Shown here in pieces: positions 12,482-20,492 of a stretch of 32,242 nucleotides of DNA. The position numbers and the translations under genes are program-made. Each line of letters opens with the position of its first letter. Position 1 is the first letter of the stretch. The notes under the pieces are model-generated. The model saw only the letters and a list, made by a program, of their open reading frames with translations, had not been told where the DNA came from and did not search any database. The stretch covers positions 1-32,242 of the IMG/VR virus record IMGVR_UViG_3300047483_000117; one strand, written 5' to 3'. Source of the stretch: a virus.

Positions 12482-13443
12482 ACATCATCCCAAGAACCAG
12501 ACAGTGCACCCTTAGCGTAGTCAGTAACACGATTCTCGAAGAAGTTGCCGTGAACAGGTGCATTGATCATTTCTTCAACCCATGGTAACGGATTCTTCTT
12601 GACTTTGAAGATACCTTTCATACCTAGACCGATCAGACGACGATCTGCGATATAGCGAATGTAGGTCTTGACATCTTCTTTCTTCAAGTCACGTGCTTCA
12701 CCGCAAAGATCAATAAACTTGTCTTCAAGTTCTACCATTCGTTCAGCGATTGTGTAAATCTTACCTTTTAGTTCATCATTCCAAATTTCTGGATTTTCTT
12801 TGATGTACTCTTTGAATAGGCGCATCATGTTCTCAGCGTGCATTGTTTCATCAACAATAGACCAAGTAACAATCTGTCCCATACCCTTCATCATACCATG
12901 ACGTGGGAAGTTTAAAAGCATAATGAAGCTGGAGAACAACTGCATACCTTCAGTGAATGCAGAGAACACAGCGATGTGTGTAGCAGTAGACTCGATTGTT
13001 CCATTCTTAGAACTAATATCTAGAACATAATCATGCTTGTCACGCATCTCTTGGTATTCAAGAAACTGGTTGTAAGTAGTTTCTGGTAAACCAAGTGTCT
13101 CAATCAAGTGAGAATATGCAGCGATGTGTAGTGCTTCACGTGCTGCGAAACCCATCAACATCATGCGCACTTCTGGTTGTGGAAAGTGTGGTAGATAGTT
13201 CTTAACATATCCACCAGCTACGTCAATATCACCTTGTGTAAAGAAACGGAAGATGTTTGTCAAGAATTCTTTTTCTTCCTTGGTTAGTTTCTTCTTCCAA
13301 TCTTTAACGTCTTCAGCCATTGGTACTTCTGTGTGTAGCCAATGTGCTTGTTCGTGCTTCAACCATGCTTCATACGCCCATGGATAGTTGAACGGTTTAA
13401 AGTGATTTCGCTCGTCCGTAAGTCTGCTTGTCTTTTTAATCAT
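12463..13443 (-). CDS. nrdB: ribonucleotide reductase class I small subunit
   Basis: The 326-aa protein has all residues of an active radical-generating di-iron subunit: D72 (TQGDIDV), E103-x2-H106 with the radical Tyr Y110 (AREALHIAAY), E165 (AFTEGMQLF), and E199-x2-H202 (DETMHAEN). With NrdA it reduces ribonucleotides to deoxyribonucleotides for phage DNA synthesis. Because the radical Tyr is present it is Tyr-radical type, not class Ic. ATG 13443 has AAGGAAAA upstream. In this unit nrdB is separated from nrdA by an oxygenase gene and a 64-aa gene. Confidence 0.95.
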   Translation of the reverse strand: MIKKTSRLTDERNHFKPFNYPWAYEAWLKHEQAHWLHTEVPMAEDVKDWKKKLTKEEKEFLTNIFRFFTQGDIDVAGGYVKNYLPHFPQPEVRMMLMGFAAREALHIAAYSHLIETLGLPETTYNQFLEYQEMRDKHDYVLDISSKNGTIESTATHIAVFSAFTEGMQLFSSFIMLLNFPRHGMMKGMGQIVTWSIVDETMHAENMMRLFKEYIKENPEIWNDELKGKIYTIAERMVELEDKFIDLCGEARDLKKEDVKTYIRYIADRRLIGLGMKGIFKVKKNPLPWVEEMINAPVHGNFFENRVTDYAKGALSGSWDDVWGKAA

Positions 13444-13454
13444 TTTTATTTTCC

Positions 13455-14084
13455 TTATAGTACTAACGATGCTGTAGGTGTTTTGATTTCACCCTTGATC
13501 ATAATATTAAATGCCACTACTATTCTATCTTGTTTGGTGTCATTGAATCCAATATCAACACCATGAGGTAACCAACTTGGCCAGAACAACATTACACCAC
13601 GCTCTGGTTGATGGCGAAACAACCCTGCATTGGTTTCGTTCATTCTACTATAGTTGGGTTCAAATACTCTGGCTGATGGTCTTGGGTCAGAGAATGCTGT
13701 CATACCACATTTTTCTGGAGCAGTCAGGTAGATAATACCAGACATATAACAGTTTGGGTGAATGTGAACAGGGTGGCGGTGATTTGGGTTTGTTACATTA
13801 CACCACATATTTGAAATATAGTGACTTGTTCGAACAACACTGTAAAAATCTAAGATAGACTCAGACTCCTTCATAACAAGATCTGCCAATGGTTTAAAAT
13901 CTTCATTTGTTTGAAGATTATCAGCTGATACAAAGTTCTTGTGTTCAAAGTGCCCCTTGCCAAGAGTCTTTAACATTCTAGCTTTACGTTCTAGATTATT
14001 AATAAACTCTACATCACTAACTTTACTCTTGAATAGCAACGTAGGAAAGAGAGTGATAATCTCTCTGTTTTCCATTTCACTCAT
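13455..14084 (-). CDS. 2OG-Fe(II) oxygenase-like protein (2OG-FeII_Oxy_5 type)
   Basis: The 209-aa protein follows the pattern of a phage and marine-bacterial oxygenase family: LFPT near the N-terminus, a core motif HPVHIHPNCYMSGIIYLT (104-121), FSDPR (131-135), VMLFWPSWLPHGV (164-176) and a terminal DRIVVAFN (186-193). Candidate iron ligands are H107 or H109 and H174; the usual HxD Asp is not evident (N111 sits there), with D133 a possible substitute. R187 could bind 2-oxoglutarate. It is related to the partial protein at 31758. GGAG lies 7 nt before ATG 14084, and the gene overlaps the preceding 64-aa gene by 8 nt. Confidence 0.8.
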   Translation of the reverse strand: MSEMENREIITLFPTLLFKSKVSDVEFINNLERKARMLKTLGKGHFEHKNFVSADNLQTNEDFKPLADLVMKESESILDFYSVVRTSHYISNMWCNVTNPNHRHPVHIHPNCYMSGIIYLTAPEKCGMTAFSDPRPSARVFEPNYSRMNETNAGLFRHQPERGVMLFWPSWLPHGVDIGFNDTKQDRIVVAFNIMIKGEIKTPTASLVL

Positions 14085-14271
14085 TATCTAACTCCAACTG
14101 TATTTTATCATCAACAATATGTACCCCAACAACTTCACGGAGTCCTTCACTTGTATTAACAACCACCATAACTCTGGTTTTTGTTTTTAGAAGTTCACCG
14201 CTGTTCTTGGGGTACAGCGCACACCAATACTTCTTTATTTTATCAGAAATTTCGTATGCATCTAGTTTCAT
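14077..14271 (-). CDS. hypothetical protein (64 aa)
   Basis: This is a small beta-rich protein with no recognised family: the helix AYEISDKIKKYW is followed by strands such as TRVMVVVNT and VVGVHIVDDKIQLEL. It is directly abutted to nrdA (TAA then ATG with no gap) and overlaps the next oxygenase gene by 8 nt, so it is cotranslated with nucleotide-metabolism genes. Confidence 0.65.
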   Translation of the reverse strand: MKLDAYEISDKIKKYWCALYPKNSGELLKTKTRVMVVVNTSEGLREVVGVHIVDDKIQLELDNE

Positions 14272-16068
14272 TTATCCCTCGCATGCTAGACACTCGTTGC
14301 CTTGTGCTAGATCGTGTAAGTTAATTTCTTTAATCACTTCACGTTCGATCTTCTTAGCAACTTTGTCTGCTTTTGCGATCTTGTCAGAACGACAGTAGTA
14401 CATAGTCTTCAGCTTTGATTTCCAAGCCATGAAGTGTACTGCATGGATATATTTGATATGTGAATCTGGTCGGAAGAATACGTTCAGCGATTGCGCTTGG
14501 TCGATGTACTCTTGTCGGTCAGCTGCATGCTGGACCACCCAACGCTGGTCAATCTCCATAGAAGTCTTGAACACGTCTTTTGTCCAGTCGTCCATCCAAT
14601 CAAGGTGCTGAACGCTTCCATCATTCGCAATAATACTACGCCAAACTTCGTCAGACCATCCTTCATTATGTTTCTCAGCTTCTTTCTGGATCACTACATC
14701 AAGATACTTATTCTTATTCAGGTGCGAACCTGAGAGAGTATCTTGACGATACGCATTGGCACGATAAGGTTCAATGCTAGGACTAGTATTGCCCATGAGA
14801 ATGGAAGAAGAAGCATTGGGAGCAATAGCCATGAGGTGACTAAAGCGATTTCCAGTGCCAATCGCATCAGGAGCTTCACCTCGCTCGGCACCAAGTTTTT
14901 TATTGGCTTCATCTAGTTTCTTTCTTATACCCGCAAAGATTGTTTTATTGAGTCCGACTGCCATGCTTGATTCCCATGGGATGTGCTTCTTTTGCAAGAG
15001 GGCATGCCAACCCAACGCACCGATCCCGATTGAGCGTTCACGCATGGCGGAGTATTTTGCTCTTTCGATTGAGGTAGGTGCATTATCAATAAAATGCTGA
15101 AGAACATTGTCAAGCATTTCTGCAACATCAGCAAGGAAAGTAGGATCGTTTTTCCACTCATCATAGTATTCAAGGTTCAATGAAGACAAGCAGCAAACAG
15201 CTGTACGTTCTTCGTTGGTTGGTAGGATGATTTCAGAGCAAAGATTAGACTGATGAACACGAAGTCCTTTGTCCTTTAGCCACTGTGGTAACTGACGATT
15301 AGACTCATCAATGTAGTGAATGTATGGTTCACCAGTTTGCATACGCATCTCAAGGATACGCATCCATAACTCTTTAGCCGACACAGTCTCACGAACCTCA
15401 TTAGAAGCTGGGTCAATTAAGTCCCATGAATCATCTGCTTCAGAATCAATCATACAACGCTCAATGATTTCCATGAATGAATCTGGAATATTGATGCCGT
15501 GGTGTAAGTTCAAGCAACGCATGTTTTGGTCGCCTGTTGGCTTACGCATCTCTAAGAAAGAAATAATATCTGGATGGCTAATGTCGAGATAAGCAGCATA
15601 ACTGCCACGACGAGTACGACCTTGACGATATGCAAGACTCGACGCATCGTAAATTTTGAGGTGTGGCATAACACCAGTACTCTTGTCATCCGCAGAACGA
15701 ATACCAAAGCCAATGCCCACACCGCCACCAAGCATAGAAAGCCAATTAGTTTCACTAAGATTATCAACTAAACCCTCCGCTGTGTCTTCAATGTAGTTAA
15801 GAAAGCAAGAGATAGGCAGTCCTCGTTTACTTCTCCCGAATGAGAGAATAGGTGTTGAGTAACTAAGCCAGTGCTTGCTGGAATGATTGTATAGTCGTTG
15901 TGCGTGCTCTGGATTTGAACCAAATTTGCTGCTAACGTATGCGAATCGTTCTTGTGGCGATTTTTCTTCATCTCGCATGTAACTTTCTTTTAATCTAACC
16001 AAACCTAATGCGTCAAACAGACTATCACGAGAATAGTCTACCCTAATGCCATGCACGACATCGTCCAT
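14272..16068 (-). CDS. nrdA: ribonucleotide reductase class I large subunit, no ATP-cone
   Basis: The 598-aa protein retains the full catalytic set: C88 (ISCFL), the thiyl-radical site N275-L-C277-S-E279 (NLCSEI), partner C292 (VCCLSSLNL), the C-terminal YY pair (KTMYYCRS) for radical transfer, and the tail C593-x2-C596 (ECLACEG) for thioredoxin or glutaredoxin reduction. It is about 160 residues shorter than E. coli NrdA (761 aa) and lacks the N-terminal ATP-cone, so it should escape dATP shut-off, as expected for a phage enzyme. GGAG lies 8 nt upstream of ATG 16068. It sits between thyX and nrdB. Confidence 0.95.
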   Translation of the reverse strand: MDDVVHGIRVDYSRDSLFDALGLVRLKESYMRDEEKSPQERFAYVSSKFGSNPEHAQRLYNHSSKHWLSYSTPILSFGRSKRGLPISCFLNYIEDTAEGLVDNLSETNWLSMLGGGVGIGFGIRSADDKSTGVMPHLKIYDASSLAYRQGRTRRGSYAAYLDISHPDIISFLEMRKPTGDQNMRCLNLHHGINIPDSFMEIIERCMIDSEADDSWDLIDPASNEVRETVSAKELWMRILEMRMQTGEPYIHYIDESNRQLPQWLKDKGLRVHQSNLCSEIILPTNEERTAVCCLSSLNLEYYDEWKNDPTFLADVAEMLDNVLQHFIDNAPTSIERAKYSAMRERSIGIGALGWHALLQKKHIPWESSMAVGLNKTIFAGIRKKLDEANKKLGAERGEAPDAIGTGNRFSHLMAIAPNASSSILMGNTSPSIEPYRANAYRQDTLSGSHLNKNKYLDVVIQKEAEKHNEGWSDEVWRSIIANDGSVQHLDWMDDWTKDVFKTSMEIDQRWVVQHAADRQEYIDQAQSLNVFFRPDSHIKYIHAVHFMAWKSKLKTMYYCRSDKIAKADKVAKKIEREVIKEINLHDLAQGNECLACEG

Positions 16069-16088
16069 AATTGTTACTCCAATTTTTA

Positions 16089-16781
16089 TTATTGATTTAC
16101 AAATTCAGTCGCCATCGGGAATGCTTCTGCAATAATTCTTGCGCATTCACGTGCAACTTCCATGTGTTCTTTTTGTGTACCATTACCAGAACGAAGATCG
16201 ATGAAGTGAATCCATGAACGTAGTGTACCATTCATATACATTCGTGACACTGTCAATCCTTCTGGTAGAACAGCACGTGCTTGTTCTTTGGCAATTCCTT
16301 TACTAACTGCCCAATCATATGTTTCTTTTACTTTATTAATAAGATCAATTTGACGTTGCTTCCACTCATCGTGAATCATCGCATTACCAATAGTTGGTTC
16401 CATCTCAATACTATTTTGACGATTCTTTTCGTCTTGTAATCTTGCTTCACGCAAGGCGAATGAGAGATCCTTTGTAGGGTCAGCATAACGCTGAGAGAAC
16501 TCTTGGAATGAGAATGAACGGTGGCGCAAAATCTGGCGAGCGATATCTCGAGTTGTTTCAATCTCAAGACATGCACTAACCATTTCAAGTGGTGACCAGT
16601 GTTTGTGTTTGATCAAATAGCGGATTAACTTGTCCGCTGTTTCCATATTAAATTGGTTGGATGGGTTAGAAACTCTTGCACAGAATGCAATAAGTTCTTG
16701 AGCATCCGTTAGACCCTCATCATACATCTCACGAGAGGGCTTGCTATAACTAATCAATTTTACTTTCACACTTTTCTCCAT
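16089..16781 (-). CDS. thyX: FAD-dependent thymidylate synthase
   Basis: The 230-aa protein contains the ThyX signature RHRSFSFQEFSQRY (RHR at 86-88; pattern RHRx7S), which binds FAD and dUMP. It also has the family's C-terminal Arg/Ser-rich region (GTLRSWIHFIDLRSG). It makes dTMP from dUMP using methylene-tetrahydrofolate and NAD(P)H. It overlaps the primase gene by 16 nt and precedes nrdA, forming a dNTP-supply block. No hydroxymethylase of the ThyA-like type is seen in the window. Confidence 0.95.
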   Translation of the reverse strand: MEKSVKVKLISYSKPSREMYDEGLTDAQELIAFCARVSNPSNQFNMETADKLIRYLIKHKHWSPLEMVSACLEIETTRDIARQILRHRSFSFQEFSQRYADPTKDLSFALREARLQDEKNRQNSIEMEPTIGNAMIHDEWKQRQIDLINKVKETYDWAVSKGIAKEQARAVLPEGLTVSRMYMNGTLRSWIHFIDLRSGNGTQKEHMEVARECARIIAEAFPMATEFVNQ

Positions 16782-17791
16782 GTACTGAATTTCAATTTCG
16801 CTTCCATACCACTATAGGTGTTTGTATTTATCAATTCTACAATTTCTTCTGGTGACAGACCACCTTCTAAAACCATCTCATTGATATCTTTCTGTTGTAC
16901 AGTGGTAGGAAACATACAAACAGAATAACCTAACTCGATATATTTTTCTAATTGCTTGACGATCTCTCGATTTCTAGGCTCGTTATCCATTACAATTGTT
17001 GCATTAGCAAGCAACTGACGGATGGTAGGCGTATCAAAGCTAGAACCAGAGACAGCAATACCATTTGGTAAGAAAAGACTATCAATTGGACCTTCGACAA
17101 CATAGATACGTTTGCCAAAGTCAACACGATCTAAACCATAGATCTTTTCTTCTGTCTCATCGACCTTGATGGTATAATACTTAGGATCCTCTTTACCATA
17201 AGCACGTGCTTGATAAGCAAAACATTTACCTGCTCTAGTGAAGTATGGAATAATCATCCTTGGATGTTCACTTTCTACTGGCTCAACGAACTTTGGTGTA
17301 ACCGTATTGGTGAATGTTTTAAACTTCGGAGCAAAGTACAACAAGTGCCATTTGTTTCGAGGAATCTTACGATCGACCACATACTTAACTGCAGGGTGAG
17401 TTATATCTAGCTTATCTAAACGCTTGAGTGGTTCAAGAATATCGTCTTCCAATAGTTCCACAACCTTTGGCTCAGGAATCATTGGTGCTACGTCTTTGTG
17501 GGAATTGTATTTTGTAGCACCAGCCTTGTAGCGTTCGAGTACATACTCGTCGTACAAGTTAGTGTCTACATATTTGATAAGATTACCGATGTTGGTCGAG
17601 TGACCGCAGTTGTGACACTTGCAAAATAAGTCTTGTTTGGCACGATAGATGTAACCACGTGCTTTCAATTTATTTTTAGATGAGTCACCACACACTGGAC
17701 ACGAATAGTTCCAGAGATAATCATTCTTTTGTTTGAAATTTCGTAAGCGACTACCAAGCATGTTGGTGTACTTAACATCAATGAATAACAT
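16766..17791 (-). CDS. 61: DNA primase, T4 gp61 type
   Basis: The 341-aa protein corresponds in length and motif order to T4 gp61 (342 aa). An N-terminal zinc finger (C31-x2-C34 in SCPVCGDS; C59-x2-C62 in CHNCGH) is followed by KARGYIYR. The toprim domain shows IYVVEGPIDSLF (E233) and VMDNEPRNREI (D269, E271), and the C-terminus GMEAKLKFSTWRKV resembles the T4 end. Gp61 makes pentaribonucleotide primers in the gp41 helicase-primase complex. It is the first gene after promoter P3, with GGAG 8 nt before the ATG, so it heads the long unit. Confidence 0.92.
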   Translation of the reverse strand: MLFIDVKYTNMLGSRLRNFKQKNDYLWNYSCPVCGDSSKNKLKARGYIYRAKQDLFCKCHNCGHSTNIGNLIKYVDTNLYDEYVLERYKAGATKYNSHKDVAPMIPEPKVVELLEDDILEPLKRLDKLDITHPAVKYVVDRKIPRNKWHLLYFAPKFKTFTNTVTPKFVEPVESEHPRMIIPYFTRAGKCFAYQARAYGKEDPKYYTIKVDETEEKIYGLDRVDFGKRIYVVEGPIDSLFLPNGIAVSGSSFDTPTIRQLLANATIVMDNEPRNREIVKQLEKYIELGYSVCMFPTTVQQKDINEMVLEGGLSPEEIVELINTNTYSGMEAKLKFSTWRKV

Positions 17792-17816
17792 TACAAATCT
17801 CCACGCATAGAGTATA

Positions 17817-17845
17817 ATTATACCCTATGTTACATTATAAAGCAA
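17817..17845 (-). promoter_or_regulatory. sigma70-type promoter P3 (TTGCTT-17-TATAAT)
   Basis: On the minus strand TATAAT (17817-17822) and TTGCTT (17840-17845) have a 17-nt spacer. The promoter lies between the stop of the 142-aa gene and the primase ATG (17791), so it should start the unit that ends at the terminator at 3819-3842. The -10 overlaps a palindrome (GTATAATTATAC). Confidence 0.75.
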
Positions 17846-17848
17846 GTT

Positions 17849-18277
17849 TTATTTTGTACCGAATACTGTTGAGAATATTTCTAAGTGACCAATAATGTAA
17901 CCTAAAACAATTGCACCGCCAACAATCATCCAACGCCATCTTTCAAGAACATCGACTCGGTCAGAAACACCCTTGACATCTTTGTCAAGAGCCTTGATGT
18001 CTTCTTGCAACGCTTTTTGAATTTCTTCATGTTGTTGCTTTGATGCAACAGCACTTGCATTCATCTTATGTTCGATACGGGTTTGCATATCGTCCATCTT
18101 CTCGACAATCTCCCTTGTTTGAGTGGTGATGCGAGAATGGAGTTCTTTAATATCGTCTCGCACTTCTCTTACGTCCTCTTGAATGGATTCAACCTTAGTT
18201 TCCAATTTTGCAATTCTTTCTTGGTCCACGGACAGCCTCTCAATACATGTTTTGTTTAGTTCGACTTCTTGGTGCAT
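17849..18277 (-). CDS. tail-anchored coiled-coil protein (142 aa)
   Basis: Residues about 5-105 form a long charged coiled coil (LETKVESIQEDVREVRDDIKEL). A single C-terminal membrane helix (about 112-131, RWMIVGGAIVLGYIIGHL) and a short tail follow. This tail-anchored layout is common among small phage lysis or envelope proteins, but no family is certain. ATG 18277 overlaps the o-spanin stop (TGATG). It is the last gene before promoter P3. Confidence 0.75.
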   Translation of the reverse strand: MHQEVELNKTCIERLSVDQERIAKLETKVESIQEDVREVRDDIKELHSRITTQTREIVEKMDDMQTRIEHKMNASAVASKQQHEEIQKALQEDIKALDKDVKGVSDRVDVLERWRWMIVGGAIVLGYIIGHLEIFSTVFGTK

Positions 18278-18540
18278 CACTTAACACTATCAAAGATTTG
18301 CTTTTGAGTTTTATACCACTCATTCCATGCATCAACTTTGATTCTACATTCATGATACTGTCCGTAGTTATCAACAACGACCTTAAGAACGTCAGACAAC
18401 TTTTCAGTAGTCTCAACAGTCTTTAGATCTGGGCATGACTCCACAAGTTCTTTTGGAACCTCTGGAAAGTTTCTTTTTACTGGTGTAGCTGTGCAACCAA
18501 CTAACAATAGCAGAGGAATAATGACAGCAAGTTTCTTCAC
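18277..18540 (-). CDS. small lipoprotein, candidate o-spanin (Rz1-like)
   Basis: The 87-aa protein begins with a lipoprotein signal peptide (LLLLVGC, Cys16, +2 Thr, suggesting the outer membrane) and a Pro-containing segment (FPEVPKEL). The mature region has two Cys (ESCPDL, YHECRI) and Trp/Tyr near the C-terminus (AWNEWYKTQ). Size, lipobox and overlap with an upstream membrane coiled-coil gene (4 nt) fit an outer-membrane spanin, which joins its inner-membrane partner to fuse the two membranes at lysis. It is not a classic nested Rz1, so the call rests on architecture. Confidence 0.6.
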   Translation of the reverse strand: MKKLAVIIPLLLLVGCTATPVKRNFPEVPKELVESCPDLKTVETTEKLSDVLKVVVDNYGQYHECRIKVDAWNEWYKTQKQIFDSVK

Positions 18541-18992
18541 TTCTTCACCCCTCTGGCTGCATCATTAATAATATCCAAAGTCTCTGCAGTAATCTTACAC
18601 TGAGAGTCTATCTTCACCTCAACGGTTTTTATCTTTTCTTGAACAACCACTTGTTGTTCTTTGACAACTTTTACTTTGTCAACATAAACAGTTTTAATCT
18701 GTTCATTAACTTCTTTAGACTTTTCTTCAGCTTTGGCAACTTGTGCTTCTAGCTCACGTACCTTTTCACGCCAACGCATCTCAGATGCCTGACCACCCTT
18801 AAAGTAAACACCAGCCACTAGTAATACAATACTAACAACTTGGATTATCATACGATAAGGCATCAGTTGTGGTAGATATCTAACCACATAACCGAAAAAG
18901 AATGATGCTGCGAATCCTAAGACACCAGCAATAAGTGTGATATTAACTACAAACGATAAAAGAGCATCTGGTAGGAATGCTAGTAGCCACAT
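18537..18992 (-). CDS. membrane coiled-coil protein, candidate i-spanin (Rz-like)
   Basis: The 151-aa protein has two N-terminal hydrophobic segments (about residues 8-36 and 47-64). A long charged coiled coil follows (about 68-130, with VRELEAQVAKAEEKSKEV), and the end IDSQCKITAETLDIINDAARG resembles the Cys-plus-helix ends of Rz-type proteins. The usual i-spanin has one N-terminal helix, so two helices here is a deviation. It overlaps the candidate o-spanin by 4 nt. Its start follows the upstream stop by 1 nt. No endolysin is seen in the window. Confidence 0.6.
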   Translation of the reverse strand: MWLLAFLPDALLSFVVNITLIAGVLGFAASFFFGYVVRYLPQLMPYRMIIQVVSIVLLVAGVYFKGGQASEMRWREKVRELEAQVAKAEEKSKEVNEQIKTVYVDKVKVVKEQQVVVQEKIKTVEVKIDSQCKITAETLDIINDAARGVKK

Positions 18993-18993
18993 A

Positions 18994-19521
18994 TCACTTC
19001 ACCATAGAACGACGAGTCATTCCAGTGACGACTGTACCGTTGCCTTTCTTATACTTCTTTGCAGCATTAGAACTAATCTTTGGTTCGTCTGTAGAGACAG
19101 CAGCACCAGTGACATTAGCAACATCTTCACTAAGGAATTTATTAACAATAATCTCTTCTTCAACCAAGGACACTCTATTATCCATCACTTTTAGAAGAGA
19201 GACAAATTTTTCTTGCATTAATGTAGTTGAGCGGTCTCCAGATTGGTAGTATTCTTTGACTAACCAAAGTGCTGCAACCAGTGACTTCATCTTACTTTCG
19301 CCACCTGGAAGACGGTTGATGATCTTTTTCATATTGAACACCAAACGATTCAGGTATGTGAATGATTCACGCTCTTGAGGAGTGCTCAGAGTACTAGTTT
19401 TGCGTAATGTCTTACCCTTGGCATCGATGATACCCAGCTTGAATGCGTCTGTTTGATCAAATGGTGTGACCAACATTCTTAGGATTTTGTAAGCTATTAC
19501 GTTGTCTACGATACGACTCAT
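18994..19521 (-). CDS. conserved T4-like phage protein, probably structural (175 aa)
   Basis: The protein begins MSRIVDNVIAYKILRMLVTPF and is helical, with KLGIIDAKGKTLRK and FTYLNRLVFNMKKIINRLPGG segments that look familiar from marine T4-like genomes. I know no function. The C-terminus is basic and disordered-looking. Its ATG overlaps the 126-aa gene stop (ATGA), so the two are a coupled pair, placed between virion genes and the candidate spanin pair. Confidence 0.75.
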   Translation of the reverse strand: MSRIVDNVIAYKILRMLVTPFDQTDAFKLGIIDAKGKTLRKTSTLSTPQERESFTYLNRLVFNMKKIINRLPGGESKMKSLVAALWLVKEYYQSGDRSTTLMQEKFVSLLKVMDNRVSLVEEEIIVNKFLSEDVANVTGAAVSTDEPKISSNAAKKYKKGNGTVVTGMTRRSMVK

Positions 19522-19898
19522 ATTTTCCTCAAAGTATTTACGAGGGTTTCATCTAATGTTACATCAGACAAAACAATATTGAATTCTGGAATTGAATCTG
19601 GCATGCGGTTGAGGTATACTAAGAAAGTTGTCAGTATATCCCAGCAAGATTCATCTATTTTATAAAACAACATTCGTGTTGCTGCTTCACCAAAAATATT
19701 ATAAAGAACGATTATGTGATTAAGAATTAAACGCTCCCTCAATTCACTTTTGTTTTTGTATCTTGAAATAAGTTTCTTTAGATACAAAAACTTCTTCAGG
19801 TCTTCTTCGAACTCTTGCACGCTGTGACACTGCGGATTATCGTAGTGGTGCATCGCATAAAGAACAAAGTTATTTTCGTTTAACTTCTCACTTAACAT
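19518..19898 (-). CDS. conserved T4-like phage protein (126 aa)
   Basis: This is a soluble helical protein beginning MLSEKLNENNFVLYAMHHYDNPQC, with ELRERLILNHIIVLYNIFGEAATRMLF in the middle and the end LVNTLRKI. The sequence type recurs in marine T4-like phages without a known role. Upstream lie a GC-rich hairpin (19915-19935) and an AATAAATA motif (19944-19951) that could serve as a late promoter. Confidence 0.75.
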   Translation of the reverse strand: MLSEKLNENNFVLYAMHHYDNPQCHSVQEFEEDLKKFLYLKKLISRYKNKSELRERLILNHIIVLYNIFGEAATRMLFYKIDESCWDILTTFLVYLNRMPDSIPEFNIVLSDVTLDETLVNTLRKI

Positions 19899-19914
19899 AA
19901 CATCTCACATAAGT

Positions 19915-19935
19915 GAGGGGAGCCAACCTCCCCTC
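19915..19935 (-). terminator. GC-rich hairpin between structural genes
   Basis: GAGGGGAG-GTTGG-CTCCCCTC forms a perfect 8-bp stem with a 5-nt loop just after the Ig-like protein gene (stop 19950). On the minus strand it lacks a T-run, so it may be a weak terminator, an RNA-processing or stabilising structure, or a leader hairpin for the 126-aa gene. Confidence 0.45.
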
Positions 19936-19943
19936 TCATACTT

Positions 19944-19951
19944 TATTTATT
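19944..19951 (-). promoter_or_regulatory. AATAAATA, candidate late promoter
   Basis: The minus-strand octamer AATAAATA overlaps the stop codon of the Ig-like protein gene, about 46 nt before the 126-aa gene start. It has one mismatch to the T4 late consensus. Confidence 0.35.
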
Positions 19952-20477
19952 AGGCTACAGTTAGAGTTGCTGCGCTAGAAGTTACAGACTCTGCACCTGC
20001 TAGAGAAACTACAACACGGTACTTATCACCGTCTGTTGCGCCAGCACCGTCACCAGTTGCTGTTGCACCAGTTGTGTAGCTTGCGCTAGTTGCACCAGAG
20101 ATGTCAGCCCATGCGCCAGCACCTTCTTGTTGAATCTGCCATTGGTATGTTAGAGAACCAGAACCAGTGCGAGTAGCTACAACACTGAATGTCGCTGCTG
20201 CTGGAGCAGTAACAGATTGGTTCGCTGGTTGAGTACCAATAGTGATCTCAGGAGCGATTGTATCGTTGTCTAGAGTAATAGTTGAAATAGCAACTAGAAC
20301 TTCTGACTTGTGGCGAGTGTTGCCTTGAGCATCTGTGTAAGGAGTATTTAAACCCTTAGCTTGGTTTTCTGCTGTTTGAGCTTCTGCAACGTCTAAACCG
20401 AAAACTGTATCCTTCTCTGCAGAAGTTAGGTTCTTTGGTTCGCTTGCTGTAGCGTCTGTGTTTGACCATAGTGACAT
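19950..20477 (-). CDS. virion structural protein with C-terminal Ig-like domain
   Basis: The 175-aa protein has a conserved N-terminal region (MSLWSNTDATASEPKNL; FGLDVAEAQ; TDAQGNTRHKSEVLVA) known from many marine T4-like virion proteins. It is followed by an Ig-like beta-sandwich (about residues 75-175). The Ig domain shows the usual pattern: QPANQSVTAPAAATFSVVA, then LTYQWQIQ with the core Trp, then YRVVVSLAG and SSAATLTV. Ig-like domains on capsids or tails usually bind surface carbohydrates weakly. It has a strong AAGGAGAT ribosome site and an upstream AATAAATC that may be a late promoter, implying high late expression. Confidence 0.8.
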   Translation of the reverse strand: MSLWSNTDATASEPKNLTSAEKDTVFGLDVAEAQTAENQAKGLNTPYTDAQGNTRHKSEVLVAISTITLDNDTIAPEITIGTQPANQSVTAPAAATFSVVATRTGSGSLTYQWQIQQEGAGAWADISGATSASYTTGATATGDGAGATDGDKYRVVVSLAGAESVTSSAATLTVA

Positions 20478-20492
20478 TTTTATCTCCTTGAT

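Noticed and set aside
17811-17822. Palindrome GTATAATTATAC as an operator
   Set aside because: It overlaps the -10 element and an AT-rich palindrome there is easily accidental; no second copy was found at P1 or P2.
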